A stretch of DNA of 51,962 nucleotides, from contig NZ_JAGSSY010000007.1 in NCBI RefSeq assembly GCF_018145655.1, positions 1-51,962 of the forward strand. Reading direction: 5' to 3'. Below, piece by piece: positions 35,313-44,386 of the stretch. The notes beneath the pieces were generated by a model. That model was given only the letters and a program-made list of their open reading frames with translations. It ran no database searches and was not told the DNA's origin. Position 1 is the first letter of the stretch, and every line of letters begins with the position of its first letter. Both the position numbers and the translations under genes were made by a program. This DNA is from Campylobacter anatolicus. GTDB taxonomy: Bacteria; Campylobacterota; Campylobacteria; Campylobacterales; Campylobacteraceae.

Positions 35313-36290
35313 ATGAGTAAGATAGGTTTAAGCATTGTATTTGTAATAGCTATTATTATTTGTATTGTCTCTTTAAGCCTTGGCGGGGCGGATGTAGGTT
35401 ATAAAGATATTATAAATTTAATGCTAGGAAATGATATAGATGATATGAAAAGGACGATCATCTTTGAAATTCGTCTACCACGTGTTGTTATGGCATTTCT
35501 TATCGGTATGCTTCTGGCTAGTTCTGGTGTCGTAGTTCAAAGTGTATTTTTAAATCCACTAGCAGATCCATATATTATTGGTATCGCGGCGAGTGCGACA
35601 TTTGGTGCGATCATTGCATATTTGCTAAAACTACCTGATATATATTACGGAATTTTTGGTTTCATTGCATCAGCGATCCTGTCACTCGTGATATTTAAGC
35701 TATCAAAACGTGGCAAATCCGTAGTTACATTACTTATAATTGGTATTGCTTTTTCGTCATTTTTGAGTGCATTTACATCTTTTGCGACATATCTTATAGG
35801 CGAAGATAGCTTTAAGATAGTCGCTTGGATGATGGGTTTTATAGGTGGTGCGAACTGGGATAAGGTGGCAATTCTTATCATACCACTTGTCATTTCGATG
35901 GTCTATTTTTATATCAAAAGATTTGAGTTAAATGTCATCTTAAGTGGCGATGAAGAGGCACAAAGCTTGGGTGTAGATGTAGAAAAGACAAAAAAATATC
36001 TACTCATAGTCTCATCACTTGCTGTTAGCTTTTCAGTTGCGTTTACTGGCATGATAGGTTTTGTTGGACTTATTATTCCACATACTTTAAGAATGCTTTT
36101 AAAAACATCAAATAATGTGATACTTATACCGATCTCAACGATTGTAGGAGGTATATTTTTACTCGCTTGTGATTTAGTTAGCAAGAGTATCTTAGCTCCC
36201 ATTGAAGTGCCTATTGGCGTTATAACAGCGTTTTTTGGGGCACCATTTTTCTTATACTTAGCGATCCGTTCTACAAAGGGAATTGTCTGA
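35313..36290 (+). CDS. Haem/iron ABC importer permease (ChuB-like)
   Basis: 325-aa FecCD/BtuC-family inner-membrane permease with about nine to ten helices. Family marks are RLPRVVMAFLIGMLLASSGVVVQSVFLNPLADPYIIGI near 50-90 and GMIGFVGLIIPHTLRM near 240-255, the loop that meets the ATPase. It overlaps the ATPase gene by 1 nt (TGATG). Position after hugZ suggests haem as the substrate, as for ChuB of C. jejuni; an iron-siderophore is the alternative. Confidence 0.88.
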   Translation: MSKIGLSIVFVIAIIICIVSLSLGGADVGYKDIINLMLGNDIDDMKRTIIFEIRLPRVVMAFLIGMLLASSGVVVQSVFLNPLADPYIIGIAASATFGAIIAYLLKLPDIYYGIFGFIASAILSLVIFKLSKRGKSVVTLLIIGIAFSSFLSAFTSFATYLIGEDSFKIVAWMMGFIGGANWDKVAILIIPLVISMVYFYIKRFELNVILSGDEEAQSLGVDVEKTKKYLLIVSSLAVSFSVAFTGMIGFVGLIIPHTLRMLLKTSNNVILIPISTIVGGIFLLACDLVSKSILAPIEVPIGVITAFFGAPFFLYLAIRSTKGIV

Positions 36291-37060
36291 TGCTTAATGT
36301 TAAAAATTTAAGCTTTGAGTATGAAAAGCGTAAAATTTTAAAAGATATAAATTTTGATGCCAAACAGGGGGAATTTATTGGCATCCTTGGCTCAAATGGC
36401 TGTGGAAAAAGCACATTTTTAAAAAATATTTTAAGGATATTGCAACCAAAAAGTGGCATAATCAGCCTTCAAAATAGGACGATAAATGATTATTCGCTTA
36501 AAGAGTTGGCTAGGATTTTAGGCTTTGTCCCACAAAAAAGTATGCTAAACTCACCGCTTTTAGTTGAAGATATTATATTTATGGGGCGATTTTGTCATTT
36601 AAAAAATCAATTCGTAGGCTACAGTGAGTTAGATCATAAAAAAGTAGATGAGATAATGAACCTTTTAGGTATAACACACTTTGCAAAACGTGTGGCAAAC
36701 TCGCTTAGTGGCGGAGAGTTTCAACGTGTACTTTTAGCTCGTGCTTTAGTAAGTGAGCCTAAGGTTTTGTTGCTTGATGAGCCGACATCTGCACTTGATC
36801 TTAATTATGCTATTGAAATTTTAAAGATATGTACCAAGCTTACAAAGGAGCTAAATTTACTCTCTGTTATAGTGTTGCACGATCTAAACTTAGCCGCTCT
36901 TTTTTGCGATCGTGTTGTTATGCTAAAAGATGGCGAAGTACGACATAATGGTAGTGTGCGTGAGCTTTATACGAAAGAAATTTTAAAAGAGATATATGGA
37001 TTAAATTGTGATATTATCGAATACAAAAATAGCCCATTTGTAGTGGCTTTAAAGGACTAA
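36290..37060 (+). CDS. Haem/iron ABC importer ATPase (ChuC-like)
   Basis: 256-aa ABC ATPase of the FepC/BtuD group. Walker A GSNGCGKST is near 34-42, the Q-loop GFVPQK near 82-87, signature LSGGEFQRVLLARAL near 139-153, Walker B VLLLDEPTSALD near 160-171 and switch histidine in VIVLHDLN. It pairs with the FecCD-type permease. The next gene, for the binding protein, starts 1 nt after the stop. Confidence 0.9.
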   Translation: MLNVKNLSFEYEKRKILKDINFDAKQGEFIGILGSNGCGKSTFLKNILRILQPKSGIISLQNRTINDYSLKELARILGFVPQKSMLNSPLLVEDIIFMGRFCHLKNQFVGYSELDHKKVDEIMNLLGITHFAKRVANSLSGGEFQRVLLARALVSEPKVLLLDEPTSALDLNYAIEILKICTKLTKELNLLSVIVLHDLNLAALFCDRVVMLKDGEVRHNGSVRELYTKEILKEIYGLNCDIIEYKNSPFVVALKD

Positions 37061-37061
37061 A

Positions 37062-37880
37062 ATGAGAAAATTTTTATCAGTTTTGACACTTTGTCTTTGT
37101 TTTGTCAGTTGTTTTGCTAATGAGAGTAAAAAGCGTTTGGTTATACTCGATCCTGCAGTAGTTGAGATAGTTTATAAACTTGAAGCAGAGGATCAGATCG
37201 TTGCGATCTCTACACTAAGTATGTCAAAAATTTGGCCCGAAGACAAGACTGTTTTGCTTGATGATGTCGGCACTTATACAAATCCAAATTTTGAAAAGAT
37301 TGTGTCGCTTAAGCCAGATTTGGTTATTACAAGTTTTCACTCTATGGGTGTGAATGAAGGATTGAAAAAATTTAATCTCCCAATACTCACACTAAGGGCA
37401 GACAGCGTTGATGACATATACTCAAATATAACACAAGTTGGAAAGATTACAGGTAAAGAGAGCAAAGCAACCGAACTTATTGCAAATATCAAGTCTAAAT
37501 TTAAGAGCTTTGAAGGATCACCGTTATATGGTAAAAAAGTAATTGTGATGTTTTCGTCGACCCCAATAACAGCATTTAGTGACAAGACACTTGCGGGAGA
37601 TATCTTTGCTAAACTTGGACTTAAAAATTTAGTCAGTAGCACACAAGGTGCGACACCGATCATATCGCCTGAGTTTATACTCTCAAATAACCCAGATTTT
37701 ATCATTATCGTTGGTGGCATGGGCGGAAGCGATACATTTTTAAAAGACAATCCAGTCTTATCAAAGACAAATGCTGCAAAAAATGGCAAAATTTTAAACA
37801 TTCCATCATCAGTTTTATTGCGTGGTACGCCACGTATTGATGAGGGCGTGAATATGATATATACTGAATTGACAAAATAA
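37062..37880 (+). CDS. Haem/iron ABC importer binding protein (ChuD-like)
   Basis: 272-aa periplasmic protein with a signal peptide (about 1-19) and the TroA/BtuF-type two-lobe fold. The N-lobe has RLVILDPAVVEIVYKL and LDDVGTYTNPNFEKIVSLKPDLVI near 65-88; the C-lobe has NPDFIIIVGG near 210. It delivers its ligand to the permease. It follows the ATPase gene by 1 nt. Haem binding is inferred from the neighbours. Confidence 0.87.
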   Translation: MRKFLSVLTLCLCFVSCFANESKKRLVILDPAVVEIVYKLEAEDQIVAISTLSMSKIWPEDKTVLLDDVGTYTNPNFEKIVSLKPDLVITSFHSMGVNEGLKKFNLPILTLRADSVDDIYSNITQVGKITGKESKATELIANIKSKFKSFEGSPLYGKKVIVMFSSTPITAFSDKTLAGDIFAKLGLKNLVSSTQGATPIISPEFILSNNPDFIIIVGGMGGSDTFLKDNPVLSKTNAAKNGKILNIPSSVLLRGTPRIDEGVNMIYTELTK

Positions 37881-37897
37881 ATTTAAAAGGGGTTTTC

Positions 37898-39118
37898 TTG
37901 TTTTCAAAAAGGATAAAAGGACATCACTTAGGACATCCAAAAAAGTCTGAGTTTGCGACTATGGATGATCTGCGTGGGTTTTTAAACACTGCTTCGCCAA
38001 AGCAAAAAGAGGGTGTGATATACTTTCATGTGCCTTATTGCGATAGAATCTGCTCATTTTGTTCGATGAATCGTAGTAAGCTTGATGGTGAGCTTGATGA
38101 TTACGCTAAGTACCTTTTAGACGAGATAGATAAATTTTCAAATTTTAACTATATCAAGCAAAAAAGTTTTGAGTCTATCTACTTTGGTGGCGGGACGCCT
38201 ACGATATTAAAAGAGCGTCATTTAGAGCAAATTTTAACCGCCATAAAGAGCAAATTTAACCTCTCGCCTACTTGTGAATTTAGCTTTGAAACTACTCTAC
38301 ATAACCTAAATATATCTAAACTTCGCCTTATGCAAGATCTAGGAGTTAATCGTTATAGTATTGGTATTCAGACGTTTAGTGATGAGGGCAGAAAGCTACT
38401 AAACCGCACACATACAAAAGCCTCGGCGATAGAGCATCTGCATAAGATAAAGGATGAGTTTAAAGGCATTTTATGCACGGATATTATCTATAATTATCCA
38501 CATGAGAGTGAAGATGATGTCAGAACTGATGCTAAAATTTTAAAGGATTTTAAAGTTGATAGTGCTAGTTTTTACTCACTTCAGTTTTTAGACGGTTCGG
38601 AGTTTGCGACGAAAATTTCACAAGATTATTACAACATCGAAACAGATAAAATGCTACATAATGCCTTTATTGATGAGATGTTTAAGGGCGATGAATACGA
38701 ATTTTTAGAATACACAAAGATAAATCGCAAAGGTCGCGACGAGTATAAATATATCCGTCTAACACACGCAGGATCAGATGTGGTGCCTATTGGTGTGAAT
38801 GCTGGTGGTAAGATCGGCGATTTTGGTCTATTTAATATGAAAGCAGATTTGCAGATGGTTGGTATCTTGCCACAAAGTGAGCAAAACCGTAGGATATTTA
38901 CCTCACTTTTTCAATACAAAGAGATAAAATTTACTGATATGAGGCTATATATCAGCGATGAGACATTTTCTGAGCTTATGATGTTTTTTATGAAGTGCCA
39001 GAGTGCTGGTTATTTAAGTATGGATTCTGATGGGTTAAAATTTAGTATTGATGGTGTATTTTGGGGCAATACAATAGCTGATGAAGTTGCAAAAATAGCA
39101 CAAAAAGATTTCGAATAG
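37898..39118 (+). CDS. HutW-like radical SAM enzyme, likely anaerobic haem degradation
   Basis: 406-aa radical SAM protein related to coproporphyrinogen III dehydrogenase (HemN) and closest in size and context to HutW/ChuW. The iron-sulfur motif is CDRICSFC (Cys48, 52, 55), followed by a glycine motif YFGGGTPTIL near 95. The start is TTG at 37898, with AAAAGGGG a few bases upstream and no suitable ATG. It lies 17 nt after the binding-protein gene. ChuW opens haem without O2 using SAM; that role is inferred. A HemN-type role is less likely given the context. Confidence 0.82.
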   Translation: MFSKRIKGHHLGHPKKSEFATMDDLRGFLNTASPKQKEGVIYFHVPYCDRICSFCSMNRSKLDGELDDYAKYLLDEIDKFSNFNYIKQKSFESIYFGGGTPTILKERHLEQILTAIKSKFNLSPTCEFSFETTLHNLNISKLRLMQDLGVNRYSIGIQTFSDEGRKLLNRTHTKASAIEHLHKIKDEFKGILCTDIIYNYPHESEDDVRTDAKILKDFKVDSASFYSLQFLDGSEFATKISQDYYNIETDKMLHNAFIDEMFKGDEYEFLEYTKINRKGRDEYKYIRLTHAGSDVVPIGVNAGGKIGDFGLFNMKADLQMVGILPQSEQNRRIFTSLFQYKEIKFTDMRLYISDETFSELMMFFMKCQSAGYLSMDSDGLKFSIDGVFWGNTIADEVAKIAQKDFE

Positions 39119-39126
39119 GGGCAAAA

Positions 39127-39636
39127 ATGAAAAAGATAGTTATCTACTCATCACTTACTGGCAATACGCGAAAGGTTGGCGAAGCCATCGCAGCCGAGCT
39201 TGGTTGTAAAGCATTTAGTTTTGATGATGAAGCTGTGAGCGACATAAGCGGATACGACTTTATTGCGGTTGGGTATTATATCGACAAAGGTGATGCAGAC
39301 GCACACTTTAAGCGTTATATAAAAGAGCATATCAAAGGTAAAAAAGTGGGACTTTTTATAACGCTTGGGGCAGATCCTATCGAACACGGAGAGAGATCGT
39401 TACAAGCAGGCCGAGAGCTACTAGCTGCTGGTGGAAATGAAATTTTACGTGAGTTTATCTGTCAAGGTGCGATAGATCCAGCCGTGATAGCACAGATGAT
39501 AGAAATGGCGGAAAAGATGGGCGAAAAAGCAATGCATCTAATCACACCAGAACGCAGAGCTACTTGGGCAGCTGCCGCCTCTCATCCTGATGCAAACGAT
39601 CTTATAAACGCAAGAGCAGCATTTAAAGGGCTATAA
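39127..39636 (+). CDS. Flavodoxin-like protein of the haem cluster
   Basis: 169-aa flavodoxin-fold protein. The FMN phosphate loop is SSLTGNTRKVGEAIA near 8-22; DFIAVGYYIDKGDAD near 44-58 follows; then KVGLFITLGADP near 75-86. It starts 8 nt after the radical SAM gene with RBS AGGGG. Flavodoxin-family genes often sit with HutW-type genes and could supply electrons to the radical SAM enzyme or to HugZ. The C-terminal 40 residues are alanine-rich and helical. Confidence 0.85.
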   Translation: MKKIVIYSSLTGNTRKVGEAIAAELGCKAFSFDDEAVSDISGYDFIAVGYYIDKGDADAHFKRYIKEHIKGKKVGLFITLGADPIEHGERSLQAGRELLAAGGNEILREFICQGAIDPAVIAQMIEMAEKMGEKAMHLITPERRATWAAAASHPDANDLINARAAFKGL

Positions 39637-39713
39637 TCTTAGCCCTAAAATAGGACTAAATTTCTAAATCATAAATGCAAAACGATCAAAATAAATTTAA
39701 AATAGCTTTTTGT

Positions 39714-40346
39714 CTATGTAAGGTTTGTTGAGTTTATTAAGAGAGCTATCTCATCATCATTTAAGCCATAAAGTTCATAAACCATCTTATCTAGCTCGTC
39801 ATTTAGTGTTATTATTTGTGATTTTAGCATTTGTGCCTGTGCTCTGTCTGCTTCAAATAGCTTTTGCCACTGGCTTTTAAACTCTCGCTCATCTAGTTTG
39901 TTTTTAAATTTTATCTTTTTAATCTTAGCAAACTCGCTGATAAACTCATTAAATTCTAAACTCTCAAAGTTTTGAATTTTCGTTGGGATTTTTTCTAAAT
40001 TTAACTCATTTAAAAAGCCATTTTTTACGTTTTGTAGATTTTTGTTTAGTTCTAAAAGCCTATCTACACGCAAAATAAACGGCTCTTGCTCGGCTAAATT
40101 TGATAATTTTGGTAATCCAAATGGCTCTAAAAATTTTGTTTTAAACCTAAAATATCCGCCCCTTAGTTCCGAGCTTGATTTTTTTAGAAAAAACCAAAGT
40201 AAGGATGAATTTAAAATAGCTAAGTAAAATTTATATAAACCACTTTGTTTTTCATCTAAGACAAAAGCATAAGATGTATCGTTGTAAAAATACTCTGCAT
40301 TCTCATCTAGCCACATACTACAACCAAGACAAATATCAGGCGTTAA
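39714..40346 (-). pseudogene. C-terminal fragment of a type IIG restriction/methyltransferase enzyme
   Basis: About 210 codons are open on the minus strand. The longest ATG-started part is 39714-40316. The protein has YKFYLAILNSSLLWFFLKKSSSELRGGYFRF and FLEPFGLPKL, typical of the target-recognition domain of Eco57I/PglX-like enzymes, and ends with DELDKMVYELYGLNDDEIALL, their usual C terminus. The nuclease and methylase domains are absent: the frame runs into the 3' end of the sodium symporter gene at about 40350, which marks a deletion joint. Confidence 0.8.
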
Positions 40347-40347
40347 G

Positions 40348-41658
40348 TTAAAATGATATTTTCATACTTAGTGCGATGACACAGAGCAGTCCAGCTAATG
40401 GAACGTAGATAAAGCGACCGATGTTATACCAAGTGCGACCATAAATTTTATCCGCACTATTATTTATCTCACTTATAAGCTCATCTTTTTTCATCACCCA
40501 AAACCACGACACCGCACCGATGACAGCACCTATTGGTATAATATAGATAGAGACAAAATCCATCCACGGACCCCAGCTTGTGATATCTTCCATTATCACT
40601 CCAAATCCAAAGCATACAGCACATAAAATTACAAGCGTTAGACTGCGATTAAGATATGGAAATTTATGCATTATAGATTCAGCCACCGCTTCTAACATAT
40701 TTTGCAAGGAGGTAATACCACCAAATATAACCGCAACAAATAAAATAATAGCAAAAATTTGGCCGCCCGGCATATTTTGTAAAATTTTTGGAAGTGTTAC
40801 AAAAAGCAAACTAGGTCCAGCTGCTACATCCATATTATAAGCAAAAACAGCTGGTATCATAACAAGAGCTGCTATCATAGCCGCACACGTATCAAAAAAT
40901 GCCGTTTTTTTAGCAGAATCTACGATGTTTTCCTGCTTTGAAAGATATGCTCCATATACAAGCATACCAGAGCCGGTTATAGATAGAGAGAAAAACGCCT
41001 GACCCATAGCAGAGACCCATACCATCGGTTCTTTAAGCTTTTCAAAATCCGCTGTAAATAAAAATTTATAGCCGTTTATTGCCTCGTCAAGTGTGGCTAC
41101 TTTGATAGCTAATATCACAAACAGCACAAAAAATAGTGGCATCATTATCTTATTTGTCCGCTCAATACTCTTTGCACCAAAAAATAGCGTGATAAGTGTC
41201 CCTGCAACGACTATAAAATGATATGGCACGACTGAATATGGCGATAGAGCAAAGCTTTCAAACCATGTGTTTGTATCTACACTCATAAGCGAGCCATCAA
41301 GCGACTGTGTGAGTGCTTTAAGAACGTAGGCGATGATGACGGCGTAACCTATAGCGATACATAGCGAACCAGCTAACGGAAGCCAACCTATAAGCTTACC
41401 AATAACTCCAAGTCCACGCGTCTGCCACGCGTATTCGTAAGAGCCAAGTGTGCCTGTTTTTGCTCTGCGTCCGATAGCGTATTCAGCAGAGAGCCCGACG
41501 TATGAAAATAGTGCGATGAAAAATATATAAATGAGTAAAAACGCACCACCACCATTTGTGCCAAGCTTATACGGAAAGCCCCAAACATTTGCCATACCGA
41601 CTGCTGAGCCGACACAAGCGAGTATAAAAGCCCAGCGAGATGAGAATTTATGTTTCAT
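40348..41658 (-). CDS. NSS-family sodium:solute symporter
   Basis: 436-aa inner-membrane transporter of the neurotransmitter:sodium symporter (LeuT/SNF) family. Family marks are WAFILACVGSAVGMANVWGFPYKLGTNGGGAFLLIY (9-44), which holds the substrate and sodium sites, then GLSAEYAIGRR near 56-66 and SLSITGSGMLVYGAYL near 222-237. About 11-12 helices are visible. These proteins take up amino acids with sodium; the substrate is unknown. The 3' end meets a restriction-enzyme fragment, so the last residues may have been changed. Confidence 0.88.
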   Translation of the reverse strand: MKHKFSSRWAFILACVGSAVGMANVWGFPYKLGTNGGGAFLLIYIFFIALFSYVGLSAEYAIGRRAKTGTLGSYEYAWQTRGLGVIGKLIGWLPLAGSLCIAIGYAVIIAYVLKALTQSLDGSLMSVDTNTWFESFALSPYSVVPYHFIVVAGTLITLFFGAKSIERTNKIMMPLFFVLFVILAIKVATLDEAINGYKFLFTADFEKLKEPMVWVSAMGQAFFSLSITGSGMLVYGAYLSKQENIVDSAKKTAFFDTCAAMIAALVMIPAVFAYNMDVAAGPSLLFVTLPKILQNMPGGQIFAIILFVAVIFGGITSLQNMLEAVAESIMHKFPYLNRSLTLVILCAVCFGFGVIMEDITSWGPWMDFVSIYIIPIGAVIGAVSWFWVMKKDELISEINNSADKIYGRTWYNIGRFIYVPLAGLLCVIALSMKISF

Positions 41659-41830
41659 AAAAAAGCCTAAATTTAAAATATGTTTAATCTTAGCAAAATT
41701 TACTTAAAAATTGCCTATTAAATTTATAAATTTATCATTATATAACGATAGGTAACAAAATTTATAACTATTTGAGAAAAATATAAGTTTTTGCTATAAT
41801 TAGCTGAAATTTTTATCATAAGGATCTTAA

Positions 41831-43156
41831 TTGCACCCCAGTAGCGACAACTCGCTTTTGATGATTGCTATTGCAGTCGTGTTTATTCTATTAAATGCTT
41901 TCTTTGTTCTGTCTGAATTCTGTCTTGTTAAAGTGCGTAAAAGTCGCCTTGAAGAGCTGATAAAAGAAAAAGTCCCAAACGCCCAACTAGCCTACGATAT
42001 GTCAAACAAGCTTGACACTTATCTCTCTGCTACGCAACTTGGTATCACGCTAAGCTCACTTGCACTTGGTTGGATAGGCGAACCAGCGGTCGCACGAGTA
42101 CTAGAAACATCGATTAAAGAGTATTTTGAACTAAATGATATTTTGTTGCACTCCGTTAGCTTTGCGATAGCATTTACTTTTATCACGCTACTTCACGTTG
42201 TCGTAGGGGAGCTTATACCAAAGTCAGTGGCGATAGCAAAGGCTGAAACTTCGGTGCTTAAAATCGCACAACCGCTACATCTTTTTTGGTTTTTATTCTC
42301 GCCAGTTATAAAGACTTTTGATTTTCTAGCTGCCTCTGGGTTAAAATTACTCGGCATAAAACCAGCTAAAGATAGTGACCTAGCCCACTCAGAAGAAGAG
42401 ATAAAGATAATAGTCGGTGAGAGTTTAAAGGGCGGTGTGCTTGATAGTTTTGAGACTGAGCTTATCAAAAATGCGGTGGATTTTAGCGACACGGTCGCAA
42501 AAGAGATAATGACACCACGTCGTGATATGGTCTGCATAAACAAACAAAAAAGTTTTGAAGAAAATTTAAAACTTATTTTTGAGTCTAAATACACTCGCTA
42601 CCCTTACATAGATGGCTCAAAAGATAATATATTAGGTATGATACATATACGCGATATCCTACAAATTCACTTTGGTGAGGATAAAAATAAAAGCTTTGAC
42701 GCTATCGTGCGTAAATTTGTCATAGTGCCTGAGAGTCTGTCTATTTCGCGTGTGCTTGTGATGATGAATAAACAGCAAATTTCAGCTGCTCTTGTCGTTG
42801 ATGAGTATGGTGGTACGGCTGGACTTTTAACGATGGAAGATATAATGGAAGAGGTGCTTGGGGAGCTAAACGATGAACACGATGACGCTGGCCCACACTT
42901 TAAAAAACTGAGTGAAAATGTATATGAGTTTAATGGGCGTTATGATCTTGAGAGCGTTGAGGAGCTACTTGGTATTAGCTTCGATGAAGAGACCGATCAG
43001 TTTACAATAGGTGGCTATGTCTTTAATCTCATTGGACGTCTGCCAGTTGTGGGAGATAAGATAGAGGATGAAAACTGCTACTATGAAGTGCGTAAGATGG
43101 ATGGAGCGAGTATCTTAAGCTTAAAAGTACGTAAAAAACTACCTGAGGCAGAGTAA
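41831..43156 (+). CDS. CNNM/CorC (HlyC) family transport protein
   Basis: 441-aa membrane protein. The N-terminal CNNM (DUF21) domain (about 8-190) has three to four helices with LDTYLSATQLGITLSSLALGWIGEPAV near 60-86. A CBS-domain pair follows (about 215-335, with IMTPRRDMVCI and LTMEDIMEEVLGEL). A C-terminal CorC_HlyC domain (about 350-435) has YEFNGRYDLESVEELLG. The start is TTG at 41831 with AAGGA 6 nt upstream. Relatives move magnesium or cobalt, or act as haemolysin-like proteins; the ion is not known. Confidence 0.9.
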   Translation: MHPSSDNSLLMIAIAVVFILLNAFFVLSEFCLVKVRKSRLEELIKEKVPNAQLAYDMSNKLDTYLSATQLGITLSSLALGWIGEPAVARVLETSIKEYFELNDILLHSVSFAIAFTFITLLHVVVGELIPKSVAIAKAETSVLKIAQPLHLFWFLFSPVIKTFDFLAASGLKLLGIKPAKDSDLAHSEEEIKIIVGESLKGGVLDSFETELIKNAVDFSDTVAKEIMTPRRDMVCINKQKSFEENLKLIFESKYTRYPYIDGSKDNILGMIHIRDILQIHFGEDKNKSFDAIVRKFVIVPESLSISRVLVMMNKQQISAALVVDEYGGTAGLLTMEDIMEEVLGELNDEHDDAGPHFKKLSENVYEFNGRYDLESVEELLGISFDEETDQFTIGGYVFNLIGRLPVVGDKIEDENCYYEVRKMDGASILSLKVRKKLPEAE

Positions 43157-43474
43157 ATAAATTTAGCAATAAAGTGGCATTATAGTTATATCATATAGTC
43201 TGCTAACCAAGACTTATTAGCTTAAAAAATATTGCTAATATAAAATAGTATGCTTGTATTACTTGAGCATTGTCTATAAGAATTTAATCAAAAAGACACA
43301 AATGTCAGTAAAATTTTAAATCAACCCTTTTAAGGGTTTGCATTAGAAACATTTTTAATACTTTTAAATTCCATTTTTATAAATCTTGATTAAAATTCAT
43401 AAAAGCAAAAGCATTATGTATTCTAGTAACATTGCTTATACCTATGTTTCATAAATTTATACTTTTTATCTCTT
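43157..43474. other. Intergenic region with a short hairpin
   Basis: 318 nt without a supported gene. A short perfect palindrome (AACCCTT 43323-43329 with AAGGGTT 43332-43338) followed by TGC could be a weak terminator for either neighbour. Confidence 0.4.
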
Positions 43475-44038
43475 CTACTGCAGAATAATCAACTGGAATT
43501 TTTCACATACATCATCAAACCACAATACTTTTTTATTTGTATTTCCCTGTATGATATAGCCTTGTTTTTTACCTAAAAGCTTCAAATTTTCTAACTGTTC
43601 GTCTTTTATAAAAACACTATTATCAAAAAAATATATTGTGTCGCATAATGGAGCTATAGTAACTAAATTATCAAAGCTTTGTTTATACTATATCCATTTT
43701 TGGAGGCTCTTATTGCTACTCTTTGTTTTGATAACTCCACTCTATCTAAGCCTACATAATAAAGCTTGATATTGTAACTTGCTTTATTTGCGTCTTGTAT
43801 AAATTTAACTATACTATGTCCGCTTAACGTTGTTTCTATATTAAAATCTATCCTATGCTTAAGATATTATTTTCTAAGCTTTAGATCTATTTTACCAGTC
43901 CTATTTTGATCTTTTAGGTTTTGTCAGTTTCGAAATTTTTTAATAATTTTATATGAATTTATCCTTGCACCAAAAATCCATTCTTATAAAGTTGATTTAT
44001 CAGCACCGTTAACACCTGCAAATATATAAATTTTTCAT
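43475..44038 (-). pseudogene. Decayed zeta-type toxin gene
   Basis: Reading the minus strand across frames gives a zeta-toxin-like P-loop kinase: IFAGVNGADKSTL, NLKDQNRTGKIDLKLRK, FNIETTLSGHSIVKFIQDA, YNIKLYYVGLDRVELSKQRVAIR and a C-terminal WFDDVCEKFQLI. The frame shifts within the first ten codons and breaks again several times (stops near the WIFG, FRN and YSINK segments). The P-loop glycine before Lys is Asp. Zeta toxins phosphorylate cell-wall sugar precursors. The ATG overlaps the stop of the upstream gene (TGA/ATG at 44035-44038), the usual toxin-antitoxin coupling. Confidence 0.8.
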
Positions 44039-44299
44039 CGTTTTCTTGCCTTTCTTATATTTGCACGTTTGCTCCACTCGCTTAACAAGTCCTCTGTTTT
44101 TTCACTTCTTAATATTATGTTTCTCCTATCGCCAAACAAAATATTTTTTAAATTTATTTTTTAAATCAACGATTTCATCAATAAAGTCTTTTAAATTTTC
44201 CTTGACCTCTCTTTGATGAGCTTGTATCTCGTCATCATTGTTTTTTATTCTTAAATTCCCAGGCTCATCAGTATAATAGGCTGGTTTATAATCTTTCAT
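44035..44299 (-). pseudogene. Frameshifted partner (antitoxin-like) gene of the zeta module
   Basis: From an ATG at 44297-44299 the frame reads MKDYKPAYYTDEPGNLRIKN and then an acidic helix, but stops at 44126. Shifting one base in an A-run near 44150 continues it as ILFGDRRNIILRSEKTEDLLSEWSKRANIRK to a TGA at 44035-44037 that overlaps the toxin ATG. The joined product would be about 85 aa, small and charged, the size of an antitoxin. Role inferred from position only. A TTG start 15 nt further up is possible. Confidence 0.6.
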
Positions 44300-44386
44300 T
44301 AGACAACTTTCCAAGCTGTCTTCATATCCTTTTTTAAAATAAAATTAGCTATAACAAATTTCGCTTTTAAATCATTTGTGCATTAT

